From: Myxococcus sp. RHSTA-1-4
GTDB taxonomy: Bacteria; Myxococcota; Myxococcia; Myxococcales; Myxococcaceae
Length of the DNA: 64,000 nt
Direction of reading: 5' to 3'
Assembly (NCBI RefSeq): GCF_020037125.1
Contig: NZ_JAIQDG010000042.1
Coordinates: forward strand, 1 to 64,000
Shown in pieces: positions 54,350-62,902 of the stretch. The notes below the pieces were generated by a model. That model made no database searches, had not been told where the DNA came from, and was given only the letters and a program-made list of their open reading frames with translations. Positions within the stretch are counted from its first letter, which is position 1. Each line of letters begins with the position of its first letter. The translations under genes were made by a program, and so were the position numbers.

Positions 54350-54677
54350 GATGAGCCCCTCCCTGGGCAGGACGCATCGTACCGCTCCCGTGGTGCGGGT
54401 CAGCAGCGCTGTGTCAGGCCCCCCTCCGGAGCAGCCCCCTGACCGGACGCGGCATGGCGCGGCACGGCCACCCGCGCTCAACGGGAGCATGCCGGTGACA
54501 ATCTCCTGGCGCCGCGGTGTTCGAGTGCCCACGTGGCCGTGGACGGGAGGACATCCGCGCACCCGTGACAGGAGTGGAACTCGCGAGCTGACGCGTTTCA
54601 GGCACTCTGCGCCGCGAATTCGTGCGCCGCCCCTGGCACCCGGCCCGGCGCCGCGCCACATAACGAGGGGAGGACAC
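54350..54677. other. 328-bp intergenic region between divergent genes
   Basis: No gene-like reading frame is seen. It must hold the promoters of the H1-like/EF-hand gene and the DUF4833 gene. A 9-bp inverted repeat, CACGGCCAC (54463-54471) and GTGGCCGTG (54533-54541), is spaced 61 bp apart and may be chance. A strong GGGGAGG precedes the GTG at 54678. Confidence 0.5.
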
Positions 54678-55247
54678 GTGGGACGGAATGACTGGAATGG
54701 GTGGACCCTCGGCCTGGCGCTGCTGCTGGGGCAGGGGCCGGCGCTCGCCGAGACGGCGGTGAAGGCCGCCCCGGCGGGAAGCGCCATGCCGGCCCGGAGC
54801 GCGGACTCGGCCTTCTTCATCACCCGCAGCACCAACAAGAACCAGGTCCATTACGGCATCCAGGTGGACGAGAGTTGCCGGCCCCGAGGCCCACAGCCGG
54901 TTCATGCGTACTGGCGGATGCTGGAAAAGGGAGAGAGGCACGTCGAGCCGCTGCTCGGCCGTGAAGGCCCCGCATACGGGCTGGCCGACGGCCAGCAGGT
55001 GGAGTCCACTCCCTCCGGCTGGAGGGTTCACGTCCGGCTGCGCGCCTGGCCGGACCGGACCATTGACGTGGACGTCTTCCGGGAAAACGGCCGCTGCGTC
55101 GCCAGGGCATGGACCCGGATGGACGGCCAGGTCGCGCAGATTGAGCGCATCTTCGTGAAGGCGGCCTGGCCCTCGGGGGTGGACTACGTGCTGCTCAGCG
55201 GGACCGGGGCGGATGGCCGGTCCGCCCGGGAGGTCATCCGCCGCTGA
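54678..55247 (+). CDS. Secreted DUF4833 protein
   Basis: 189 residues. Signal peptide (WTLGLALLLGQGPALAE), then FFITRSTNKNQVHYGIQ, YWRMLEKGE, EPLLGREGPAYGL and RAWPDRTIDV, the pattern of DUF4833. The family is secreted, of unknown function, often in periplasm or surface of Bacteroidetes and myxobacteria. The start is a GTG just after an AGGGGAGG stretch; in-frame extension upstream would run antisense to the H1-like gene and is rejected. Confidence 0.75.
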   Translation: MGRNDWNGWTLGLALLLGQGPALAETAVKAAPAGSAMPARSADSAFFITRSTNKNQVHYGIQVDESCRPRGPQPVHAYWRMLEKGERHVEPLLGREGPAYGLADGQQVESTPSGWRVHVRLRAWPDRTIDVDVFRENGRCVARAWTRMDGQVAQIERIFVKAAWPSGVDYVLLSGTGADGRSAREVIRR

Positions 55248-55520
55248 GGGCTGCCCGGTGGGGCTGCCGGCCTGGCAGTGGCCTGCCTGCTCGCTCGGTC
55301 AGCCATGACCCACCCTTATTGGCAAGCCTTGGCTACCCTGGAACCCCGACTTGCAAACTGCTAGCAGGCGGCTTGCCGGTCTTCCAGGCTGCTTGCCACG
55401 GCATGGCGGTAGCAACAGGGGGTCGGGAGATGTTCACATGCCGTCACGCGCGGCGAACAGGGCCGCCCGCGCGCTTCACCGAGACTCCTTGCCCGGACCC
55501 CACTGGACTTCCGCGTCTGA

Positions 55521-57485
55521 ATGAATGACTCACTAGAGACTCTCCTCGCCGACGGCATCATCGAGGCCGTCATCGGCCAGCTGAAGACCGGCAAGGAGGC
55601 GGAGGTGTGGCTGGTCCAGCACGCCGGCCAGGTGGTCGCGGCCAAGCTGTACAAGGAGCGCCACGAGCGCAACTTCCGCAACAACGCGGGCTACCGGGAG
55701 GGGCGCGAGGTGCGCAACTCCCGTACGCGCCGCGCCATCGAGAAGGGCAGCCGCTTCGGGCAGTCCGCCGCCGAGGACGCGTGGAAGAGCGCCGAGTCGG
55801 ACTCGCTCTACAAGCTGCACGCCCAGGGCGTGCGCGTACCCACGCCGGTGATGTTCTACGAGGGCATCCTGCTGATGGAGCTGGTGCTGGACCCGGAAGG
55901 CCACCCCGCCCCACGGCTGGTGGAGGCCCCGCCCGCCACGCCCGATGACGCACACGCGCTCTACCTGGACCTGCGGGCCCAGGTGGTGAACATGCTCTGC
56001 GCCGACCTCATCCACGGCGACCTGTCCCCGTACAACATCCTGATGAGCTGGCAGGGCGCCACCATCATCGACTTCCCGCAGACGGTGGCGGCGGCGCGCA
56101 ACAACCGTGCGGAGTTCTACTTCCGGCGCGACCTGGACAATGTCCGCAACTTCCTCGCGGGCATCGACCCCCGGCTGTACGACGCCGCGGGGGACACGGG
56201 CGAAATCTGGAATGCCTATGTGCGCCGGGAGCTGACCCCGGACTTCACGCCCCGTGGCAACTTCCGCGAGGCGCCCCGCCGCAACGGGAATTCCGGCCGC
56301 GGCTTCAAGGGCCCGCGCGGGGGCTTCTCTCCGGAGCGGGGTGGGGGTGATGACCGCCGCCGTGACTTCCGCCCGGAGCCGGCGCCGGCGGAGCAGGTGC
56401 CCGCGCCCCAGGTGGCGATGACGCCCGAGGAGGCCGCCGAGGCCGAGCTGCGGGAGCTGGAGGCCCTGGTGCTGAAGCAGGGTGGCGGCGAGCGCGGCAA
56501 GCCCGCGGCGGCGCCGCCTCCTCGCGGGGGGCGGAACCGCTCCTTCGGCGGAAGGCCGCCTCCTCGCGCCGGTGGCAACCGCCCGCCCTCCTCGGGGGGT
56601 GGGCCGCGTCCGCCAGGCGGCGAGCAGCGCGGTGCGAATGGAGCCCGTCCGCCGCCCAACGGGCAGCAGCCCGGGGCACGGCCCGGCAATGGTGGCCCCC
56701 GTGGCGGTGGCAACGAGCGTCCTGGCAACCCGGGAGCCCGCCCCTTCGAGCAGCGCGCCGGAGGCAACGGCGGGCGCCCTGGCTGGAGCGAGCAGCGGGG
56801 TGGAAACCCCGGGGCTCCGGCCTCGGGTGAGCAGCGCGCGGGCGGCGGGCGCCCTGGCTGGAGCGAGCAGCGGGGTGGAAACCCCGGGGCTCCGGCCTCG
56901 GGTGGGCAGCGCACGGGCGGTGGGCGTCCTGGGTCGAACGGGCAGCGGGGTGGAACCCCCGGGGCTCCGGCCTCGGGTGAGCAGCTCGCGGGTGGAGCGC
57001 GTCCCGGGTGGAATGAGCAGCGCCCTGGTGGCAATGGCCGTCCGCCTCGGGGTGAGCCACGGTCAGGAGGAAACGGGCGTCCGCCTCGGGGTGAGCCGCG
57101 TGGCGGAGGGTTCGCCGCCGGGAGCGAGCCGCGCGATGGCGGTGGAGCGCCTCCCCAGGGCGAGCCGCGCGGCAACGGACATCCTCCGAGGACCGACGCT
57201 CGTGGCGGGAACATGCCTCGCGGGGAGCGGCGGGGAGGGCCCGGCAGGTCCCAGCCCGTGGTGGAGATGCGGCCCGCGGCGGGTACGCCGTCCGGCCCGC
57301 CGGAGCCCAACAGCCTCCGGGAGCCGCGCCCGGGAGGGCCGGGCAACGGTCCAGGAAACCGGCAGCCCCGGCAGGGGCCGAACCGCGGCGGTCCCCGGCC
57401 CCCGCGTCAGGCGGGTCCCCAGGTCTCCTACGTCGCCCGTCCGGCCTCGTCCTCCGACCCGGGCCCGCACGAGACGGGCTCCTGA
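55521..57485 (+). CDS. RIO-type protein kinase with long Gly/Pro/Arg-rich disordered tail
   Basis: 654 residues. The first 225 form a RIO kinase: Lys45 in AAKLYKE, catalytic loop HGDLSPYNIL (His165, Asp167) and metal-binding Asp184 in IIDFPQTV, with the RIO-typical FRNNAGYREGREVRNSRTRRA loop cited in part as GREVRNSRTRRA. From about 235 to the end it is low-complexity Gly/Pro/Arg/Asn/Gln (RGG-like patches, three 25-residue repeats). RIO proteins act in ribosome maturation in archaea and eukaryotes; bacterial ones are little studied. The RGG-like tail suggests RNA binding or phase separation. The preceding 273 bp (55248-55520) has no gene; it contains a palindrome, CTGCTAGCAG, at 55358. Confidence 0.88.
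   Translation: MNDSLETLLADGIIEAVIGQLKTGKEAEVWLVQHAGQVVAAKLYKERHERNFRNNAGYREGREVRNSRTRRAIEKGSRFGQSAAEDAWKSAESDSLYKLHAQGVRVPTPVMFYEGILLMELVLDPEGHPAPRLVEAPPATPDDAHALYLDLRAQVVNMLCADLIHGDLSPYNILMSWQGATIIDFPQTVAAARNNRAEFYFRRDLDNVRNFLAGIDPRLYDAAGDTGEIWNAYVRRELTPDFTPRGNFREAPRRNGNSGRGFKGPRGGFSPERGGGDDRRRDFRPEPAPAEQVPAPQVAMTPEEAAEAELRELEALVLKQGGGERGKPAAAPPPRGGRNRSFGGRPPPRAGGNRPPSSGGGPRPPGGEQRGANGARPPPNGQQPGARPGNGGPRGGGNERPGNPGARPFEQRAGGNGGRPGWSEQRGGNPGAPASGEQRAGGGRPGWSEQRGGNPGAPASGGQRTGGGRPGSNGQRGGTPGAPASGEQLAGGARPGWNEQRPGGNGRPPRGEPRSGGNGRPPRGEPRGGGFAAGSEPRDGGGAPPQGEPRGNGHPPRTDARGGNMPRGERRGGPGRSQPVVEMRPAAGTPSGPPEPNSLREPRPGGPGNGPGNRQPRQGPNRGGPRPPRQAGPQVSYVARPASSSDPGPHETGS
56769..57020 (+). repeat. 75-bp tandem repeats in the RIO kinase tail
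   Basis: Three consecutive 75-bp units (56769, 56844, 56919) plus a partial one encode 25-residue repeats starting GGRPGWSEQRGG and containing NPGAPASGEQ. Units 1 and 2 are nearly identical, unit 3 has diverged. They are coding, in frame, and do not resemble CRISPR. Confidence 0.85.
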
Positions 57486-57526
57486 GGCGTCTTCCGGAGG
57501 GCCAGCCCGCTCGGGCACGAGCCCTC

Positions 57527-58540
57527 TCACTCCACCCGGATGACCACCTTCCCGAAGTGCGCCCCGCTCTTGAGATACTCGAAGGCGGCGCGCGCCTCGG
57601 CGAAGGGGAACACGCGGTCCACCACGGGGCGCACGCCGTGCAGCGTCAGCGCGCGGTTGAGCGCCTCGAAGCCCTGGCGGTGGCCCACGAAGATGCCCTG
57701 CACGCGCAGGTTCTGCATCAGCACGGGCGTGAGCGGCACCGTCCCCGCCCCCCCGCTGAGCACGCCGATGACGGACACCGTGCCGCCCATGCGCACCGCG
57801 CGCAGCGACTTCTCGAACGTCCCGGCTCCGCCCACCTCCACCACGTGGTCCACGCCCACGCCGCCCGTCAGCGCGCGCGCCGCCTTGTCCCAGTCCGCCG
57901 TCGTCGCGTAGTTGATGAGCTCGTGCGCCCCCAGCGCGCGCGCCTTCTCCAGCTTGTCATCCCGGCTCGACGTCAGGATGACGCGCGCCCCCATCATCCG
58001 GGCAATCTGCAAGGCGAAGATGGAGACGCCGCCCGTCCCCTGCACCAGCACGGTGTCCCCGGCCTTGAGCCCTCCATACGTGACGAGCGCGCTCCACGCC
58101 GTGAGCGCCGCGCACGGCAGCGTCGCGGCCTCCTCGTCGGACAGGTACGCGGGTGTGGGAATCACCCCGTCCTCGTGGAGCAGCATCGTGTCCGCGAGCG
58201 CCCCGTCCAGCGGCCCGCCCAGCGTGCTCACCTGCGCGGCGCGGGTCGGCTCCCCGGCGGGCCACGCCTGTGAGAACAGCCCCATCACCCGGTCGCCCGG
58301 CTTCACGCGGGTGACGCCCGGCCCCACCGCGTCCACCACGCCCGCCCCGTCCGAGTTCGGAATCAGGGGCAGCTTCTGCCGCGGGTTGTAGCGCCCCTCC
58401 ACCATCATCAGGTCGCGCTGGTTGAGGCTCGTGGCCTTCACCCGCACCCGCACCTGGAAGGGGCCGGGCGTGGGGTCCGGCCGCTCGCTGGAAACCAGCT
58501 TGTCCAACCCGAATCCGTCGCGAATCTCGTAGGCCTTCAT
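57527..58540 (-). CDS. Zinc-type alcohol dehydrogenase-like / quinone oxidoreductase (MDR superfamily)
   Basis: 337 residues. N-terminal GroES-like domain (VKATSLNQRDLMMVEG, PNSDGAGVV) and Rossmann domain with VLVQGTGGVSIFALQIA. The cysteine ligands of structural and catalytic zinc are absent, so it belongs to the NADPH:quinone reductase-like or zinc-free branch. NAD(P)H-dependent reduction of enones or quinones is plausible; the substrate is unknown. Its stop is 41 bp from the convergent RIO kinase stop, and the PIN gene lies just upstream on the same strand, 11 bp away. Confidence 0.9.
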   Translation of the reverse strand: MKAYEIRDGFGLDKLVSSERPDPTPGPFQVRVRVKATSLNQRDLMMVEGRYNPRQKLPLIPNSDGAGVVDAVGPGVTRVKPGDRVMGLFSQAWPAGEPTRAAQVSTLGGPLDGALADTMLLHEDGVIPTPAYLSDEEAATLPCAALTAWSALVTYGGLKAGDTVLVQGTGGVSIFALQIARMMGARVILTSSRDDKLEKARALGAHELINYATTADWDKAARALTGGVGVDHVVEVGGAGTFEKSLRAVRMGGTVSVIGVLSGGAGTVPLTPVLMQNLRVQGIFVGHRQGFEALNRALTLHGVRPVVDRVFPFAEARAAFEYLKSGAHFGKVVIRVE

Positions 58541-58551
58541 GGCCGCCCGTT

Positions 58552-59064
58552 CTACCTCGCCCTCCCGGGTGGAGGGGGCCCTTCAGGAGTCCGGGTGTCC
58601 GCACACAGGCGCTCCACGACCTGCCGGACGGTGAGGATGAGGAAGGGCATCCCGCTCCGGCCGGCCATGGACAGCACCCGCTTGTCCTTGCTCACCAGCC
58701 ACGCGGCGCCAGCACGGGCGGCCAGGAGGAGGAACTTCTGGTCATCCCTGTCACGGCACCGGGGCAGCTCCGGCGCGGAAGCCCCCTCCCCTTCCGGCAC
58801 CACTCGCACCCGGGCTCGGTAGCGCTCCAGGGCCGCCTGCCGCGCCGCCGCGTCCCACCCTGGCCGGAAGTTGCGCGAGGCGAGCACGTACCCCAGCTCC
58901 GCCAGCGTGTCCGCGTCCGCCCAGGCAACGAGCGTCCCCGCATCCAGGGCCTCGGCCAGGGGGCGGGCGTGCGGATCGCCGAACGCGAACAGGTCCAGCA
59001 CCACGTTGGTGTCGAGCACCACCGGCACGGGGAGTGAGGGCGTCTCTGGGGCGGCAGGGGGCAT
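58552..59064 (-). CDS. PIN-domain ribonuclease-like protein (COG1569 toxin type)
   Basis: 170 residues. VVLDTNVVLDLF, DADTLAELGYVL, DRDDQKFLLLA and LVSKDKRVL supply the acidic residues of a PIN nuclease fold. COG1569 members are called putative toxins, but no antitoxin gene is next to it: the downstream gene on this strand is the MDR oxidoreductase and upstream is the divergent pseudokinase, 38 bp away. The ATG at 59064 is chosen because an upstream in-frame ATG lacks conservation. It may simply process RNA. Confidence 0.82.
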   Translation of the reverse strand: MPPAAPETPSLPVPVVLDTNVVLDLFAFGDPHARPLAEALDAGTLVAWADADTLAELGYVLASRNFRPGWDAAARQAALERYRARVRVVPEGEGASAPELPRCRDRDDQKFLLLAARAGAAWLVSKDKRVLSMAGRSGMPFLILTVRQVVERLCADTRTPEGPPPPGRAR

Positions 59065-59102
59065 GGGTGGGCTATGTTCGCCCGGGAGAACGTGAGGGCG
59101 GG

Positions 59103-60125
59103 ATGGAATTGAAGCTCCTGAAGTGTCCTGGCTGCGGCGCGAACCTTCCATCCCCTTCCGCGCCCAACGGCATCCTCGTCTGCGAGTACTGCCGCGCCAT
59201 GGTGTCCGCCTCGGGTGCGGCGGTGTGGCCCATGCCCGAGCGCCCCGCGGACGACCCGCCCTTCGCTCCGGACCGGCCGCGCGTCACCGTGGCGGGCACG
59301 CGCTACGTGCTGCTCGGCCGGTTGGGCCGGGGCGACGGCAGTGACGTGTTCCTCGCGCGGCGCGACGCGCGCATCACCGAGATGGTGGTGCTCAAGGTGG
59401 TCCGGGCCCTGTCGGACGCGGACCTCGTCGCGCGCGAGTACGAGATTCTCGAGGAGCTGCACCGCGGCGACGCACAGGGCGCCGAGCACTTCTCGCGGCT
59501 CCTGCCCCAGCCGGTGGCCCAGGGGGCCGTGAAGGACCCGGAGGGAGTCCCGCGCGCGGCGGCGGTGTACCGCTGGCACAGCGGCTTCCAGCACTCGCTC
59601 ACAGACGTGCGGGAGGTCTACTCCGGTGGAGTGGACCCGCGCGCGGCGGTGTGGATGTGGAAGCGGCTGTTGGAAGTGCTCGGCTTCGTGCATCGCAGCG
59701 GCTACGTCCATGGCGCCGTGCTGCCGCCGCACGTGGTGCTCCACCCGAGAGACCACGGCGTCATGCTGGTGGGCTGGTGCAACGCGGTGCGCTTCGCCTC
59801 GGGCCGGGCACTGCCCTCCACCAGCGCGGCGCACCGGGACTTCTATCCCGACGCGGTCTGGACGGGCGAAGCGCCCACTCCCGCCACGGACCTGGTGATG
59901 GGAGCGCGCACCATCGCCTGGGTGCTGGGAGGGGACCCCGTGTCGGGCTCCACGCCGCCGGGCGTGCCTCCGCCGCTGGCGGACCTGGTGCGACGCTTCT
60001 GCGATGCGGCCTACCGGGAGTCCACCGGTGACGCGTGGCGGGTCAAGGAGCTCGTGGACGCCGCGGCGCGCGAGTCCTTCGGCCCGCCGAAGTTCATCCC
60101 CTTCACCATGCCGGGGTGGCGCTGA
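59103..60125 (+). CDS. Zinc-ribbon protein kinase-like (predicted pseudokinase)
   Basis: 340 residues. N-terminal zinc ribbon CPGC (Cys8, Cys11) and CEYC (Cys27, Cys30). The kinase-like domain starts at Tyr68 with a glycine-rich loop (GRLGRGDGSDV) and an ATP-lysine (Lys98 in VLKVV), but the catalytic HRD is replaced by VHGAVLPPHV (His203, Gly204, Ala205) and the DFG by LVGW. Phosphotransfer is therefore unlikely and a binding or scaffold role is likely. Zinc-ribbon/kinase proteins are reported beside vWA proteins in ter-type gene groups, and a vWA gene overlaps here by one base (TGATG). It heads the five-gene cluster. Confidence 0.75.
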   Translation: MELKLLKCPGCGANLPSPSAPNGILVCEYCRAMVSASGAAVWPMPERPADDPPFAPDRPRVTVAGTRYVLLGRLGRGDGSDVFLARRDARITEMVVLKVVRALSDADLVAREYEILEELHRGDAQGAEHFSRLLPQPVAQGAVKDPEGVPRAAAVYRWHSGFQHSLTDVREVYSGGVDPRAAVWMWKRLLEVLGFVHRSGYVHGAVLPPHVVLHPRDHGVMLVGWCNAVRFASGRALPSTSAAHRDFYPDAVWTGEAPTPATDLVMGARTIAWVLGGDPVSGSTPPGVPPPLADLVRRFCDAAYRESTGDAWRVKELVDAAARESFGPPKFIPFTMPGWR

Positions 60126-61102
60126 TGGGATACGGGAGCTACAGCTACGAGGCCCACGAGTCGATGACACGGGCGCGGTCGGAGCTGCCGCGCCAGGAGG
60201 TCTTCCGGCAGCGGCGCTGCCATGCGCTGATGGAGCCCCACGGGGTGAAGTGGCGCGAGAGCCGCGACAGCGAGGCGCATCCCCGCTCCCTGGGCATCAT
60301 CTTCGCGCTGGACGTCACCGGCTCCATGGGCCACATCCCGGACCTGCTGGCGCGCCAGCGGCTGCCGGCCTTCATGAAGGCCCTGCTGGACGCGGGCATC
60401 ACCGACCCGCAGGTACTCTTCATGGCCGTGGGGGACGCCGACAGCGACCACGCGCCCCTCCAGGTGGGCCAGTTCGAGTCCTCCGAGCGGCAGATGGACC
60501 AGTGGCTGACGTGGAGCTACCTGGAAGGCGGCGGCGGCACGCCCGGCACGGAGTCCTACGAGCTGGCCATGTACTTCGCCGCGCGCCACACGGACCTGGA
60601 CTGCTGGCGCAAGCGCAAGCAGCGCGGCTACTTCTTCATGACGGGAGACGAGCGGCCCTACAGCTACGTGTCCCGTGCGCAGGCATCGCTGCTCATCGGA
60701 GACACGCTGGAGCAGGACCTGCCCGTGAAGCAGGTGGTGGACGAGCTGCAGCGCACCTACGAGCCGTTCTTCCTCATCCCCGACCTCGCGCGGCGGCGCG
60801 GCTGCGAGCGCGACTGGCGGGAGCTGCTCGGCGACCGCGTCATCTGCATGGAGGAACCCACCGACACGGTGGACGTGGCGGCGGGGCTGGTGGGGCTGTG
60901 CGAGGGCGCCATCTCCGACCTGGACGCGCTCGCCCGGCACCTGGAGCGGCAGGGCGTGGACAGGCAGGGCCGGGGCCGGGTCATCCGCGCGCTGACGCCC
61001 TTCGCCGCGACACTGGGACGGGACGGAGTGCCCCATCCCCACCTGGAAGACGAGCACCTACCCACCAACGACGCCAACTCCGGCCACCGGCGCATGGGCT
61101 GA
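60125..61102 (+). CDS. vWA-like domain protein, first paralogue of the cluster
   Basis: 325 residues, no signal peptide. MGYGSYSYEAHESMTRAR opens it and ALDVTGSMG (Asp63, Thr65, Ser67) is a MIDAS-type metal site of vWA domains; YFFMTGDE and LLIGDT-like segments complete the Rossmann fold. The N-terminal and central sequence is shared with the last gene of the cluster. It is the second gene of the cluster, starting on the stop codon of the pseudokinase gene. It probably binds partner proteins in a metal-dependent way. A 35-residue C-terminal extension (HPHLEDEHLPTND) is absent from the paralogue. Confidence 0.82.
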   Translation: MGYGSYSYEAHESMTRARSELPRQEVFRQRRCHALMEPHGVKWRESRDSEAHPRSLGIIFALDVTGSMGHIPDLLARQRLPAFMKALLDAGITDPQVLFMAVGDADSDHAPLQVGQFESSERQMDQWLTWSYLEGGGGTPGTESYELAMYFAARHTDLDCWRKRKQRGYFFMTGDERPYSYVSRAQASLLIGDTLEQDLPVKQVVDELQRTYEPFFLIPDLARRRGCERDWRELLGDRVICMEEPTDTVDVAAGLVGLCEGAISDLDALARHLERQGVDRQGRGRVIRALTPFAATLGRDGVPHPHLEDEHLPTNDANSGHRRMG

Positions 61103-61114
61103 CTCGGAGCACGT

Positions 61115-61468
61115 GTGAGCACGGCCTACGGACCTCAGGAGCTCGCCCGGGACCTTCAACGGCTCGTGGACCTCCCGGCGCGAACGAAGGCCGAGCTGAA
61201 GGCCTGGTACGCGGAGGCCAGGGAGGTTCAGGAGCGAATCCTCGCGTCGGAGGAGCTACACACCATCCCGCATTCCCTGTGGCACTTCTTCTCGGACGCG
61301 GATGTCCGCGCCAGGTCGCCAGAGGACCGGGAAGGGCAGTTCGAGCAGGTCCGCCAGCACATCGCCGTACTGGCAACAGGAGCCATCCCGCCCGACGACA
61401 GCCGCGAAGTCGACTTCGGCACGTTCCTCCGAGAGCTTTGGAGCTTCATTCGTGGCAAGGACAGATGA
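61115..61468 (+). CDS. Small uncharacterised protein of the vWA/PurA-like cluster
   Basis: 117 residues, rich in charged residues and helical throughout (RDLQRLVDLPARTKAELKAW, FRELWSFIRGKDR-like end: LRELWSFIRGKD). No domain recognised, no signal peptide. GTG start, 12 bp after the vWA gene; its stop overlaps the next start (ATGA), so it is translationally coupled to the PurA-like gene. Conservation of this position could be tested as part of the cluster. Confidence 0.68.
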   Translation: MSTAYGPQELARDLQRLVDLPARTKAELKAWYAEAREVQERILASEELHTIPHSLWHFFSDADVRARSPEDREGQFEQVRQHIAVLATGAIPPDDSREVDFGTFLRELWSFIRGKDR

Positions 61469-62868
61469 GCCCCTCCCGCACGGTCCACATCGTCGTCGAC
61501 CTCGGCTTCGGTGACGCCGGCAAGGGCACGATGACGGACTGGCTGGTGCGCCGCCACGGCGCGGGGCTCGTGGTGCGCTTCAACGGTGGGGCCCAGGCCG
61601 GCCACAACGTCGTCACCGATGACGGGCGGCACCACACCTTCTCGCAGTTCGGCGCCGGCACCTTCGTCCCGGGCGTGCGCACGCACCTGGCGCGCCCCAC
61701 CATCCTCCACCCGCTGGCCATGCTGGTGGAGGCCCGCTACCTCGCCGAGCGCGGCGCACCGGACGCGCTGGCACGGACCACGGTGAGCGAGGGCGCGCGA
61801 ATCATCACCCCCTTCCACCAGGCCTCCGGCAGGCTGCGGGAGCTGGCCCGAGGCTCAGGGCGCCACGGCACCTGCGGCGTCGGCGTGGGCGAGACGGTGC
61901 GGGACGCCCTCGCGCACCCGGACGACGCGGTGCACGCCGGAGACCTCGCCCGGCCCGCGGTGCTCGTGCGCAAGGCCGCCGCCGCCCAGGAGCGGCTGCG
62001 CTCGGAGCTCTCGGAGGAGCTCCGCGCCGCGCGCCCGCATCCCCAAGCCGCCCCCGAGCTGGCGATGCTGGAGGACCCGGACGTCCCCTCACGTTGGGCA
62101 GACGCGGTGCAAGCCCTCCGCCCGCGCGAGCGAATCGTGGGCGACGACTGGCTGGCCCCGCGCCTCAGCGAGGGCACCACCGTCTTCGAAGGCGCGCAGG
62201 GCGTACTGCTGGACGAGTGGCGCGGCTTCCACCCGCACACCACCTGGAGCACGTGCACGTTCGACCTCGCCCTGGAGTTGCTGCGCGATGCGGCCTTCGA
62301 CGGCGCCGTCCACCGGCTCGGCGTTGTGCGCGCGTACGCCACGCGCCACGGCGAGGGCCCCTTCCCCACCGAGGAGCCCGCGCTCGCCCCGGCCGTGCCC
62401 GAGCCCCACAACGACGCCGCGGGCTGGCAGGGCGACTTCCGTGTGGGCGGCTTCGACGCGGTGCTCGCCCGCTACGCCCTGGCCGCCTGCGGGGGCGTGG
62501 ACGCCCTGGCGCTCACCCACCTGGACCGGCTCGCCGCGCGCTGGCCCGTGTGCACCTCCTACCGTGCGCCACCAGGGAACGACGGAGGCACACTCGTCCG
62601 GGACGCGGCGGACACCTCGCGGGTGACGGCGCTGCGCCTGGGCCCCCACCGAGACCTCGCGTACCAGGAGCGCCTCACCCATGCGCTGGCCACGTGCCAG
62701 CCGGTCCGCGAGGAACTGGACCTGGGAGAGCAGCCGGCCGGGCGGCCAGAGCGCTTCATCTCCTGGGTGGAGTCCACCCTGTGCGTCCGGGTGGCGGTGA
62801 CGTCCCACGGCCCGGCGGCGCGGGACAAGCGGGAGCGGGGGCTGACGCCGCCGACGGCTACGCGCTAG
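61465..62868 (+). CDS. Divergent adenylosuccinate synthetase-like enzyme
   Basis: 467 residues. It follows the PurA fold: LGFGDAGKGTMTDW (Asp17, Lys20, replacing GDEGKGK), RFNGGAQAGHNVV (His47), SGRHGTCGVGVGETV (replacing the GTTxRGIGPAY loop), FEGAQGVLLDE and ALTHLDRL. Asp17 and His47 match the catalytic Asp13/His41 of PurA, so ligase chemistry on a nucleotide is likely, but many substrate loops differ from housekeeping PurA. The ATG overlaps the small gene upstream. Linked to vWA and pseudokinase genes, not to purine genes, it suggests a specialised modified nucleotide. Confidence 0.8.
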   Translation: MSPSRTVHIVVDLGFGDAGKGTMTDWLVRRHGAGLVVRFNGGAQAGHNVVTDDGRHHTFSQFGAGTFVPGVRTHLARPTILHPLAMLVEARYLAERGAPDALARTTVSEGARIITPFHQASGRLRELARGSGRHGTCGVGVGETVRDALAHPDDAVHAGDLARPAVLVRKAAAAQERLRSELSEELRAARPHPQAAPELAMLEDPDVPSRWADAVQALRPRERIVGDDWLAPRLSEGTTVFEGAQGVLLDEWRGFHPHTTWSTCTFDLALELLRDAAFDGAVHRLGVVRAYATRHGEGPFPTEEPALAPAVPEPHNDAAGWQGDFRVGGFDAVLARYALAACGGVDALALTHLDRLAARWPVCTSYRAPPGNDGGTLVRDAADTSRVTALRLGPHRDLAYQERLTHALATCQPVREELDLGEQPAGRPERFISWVESTLCVRVAVTSHGPAARDKRERGLTPPTATR

Positions 62869-62902
62869 CCTCCCCGCCCAACACACGAGGGGGTTTCGCG
62901 AC

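Noticed and set aside
54463..54541. 9-bp inverted repeat CACGGCCAC/GTGGCCGTG
   Set aside because: Arms are 61 bp apart in 70% GC sequence; likely chance.
53793..54677. Upstream extension of the DUF4833 frame
   Set aside because: It runs antisense through the Lys/Ala-rich gene and reads as a low-complexity shadow; the GTG at 54678 has a good ribosome-binding site and signal peptide.
56769..57020. Tandem repeats as a CRISPR array
   Set aside because: Units are contiguous, coding and without spacers; no cas genes are present.
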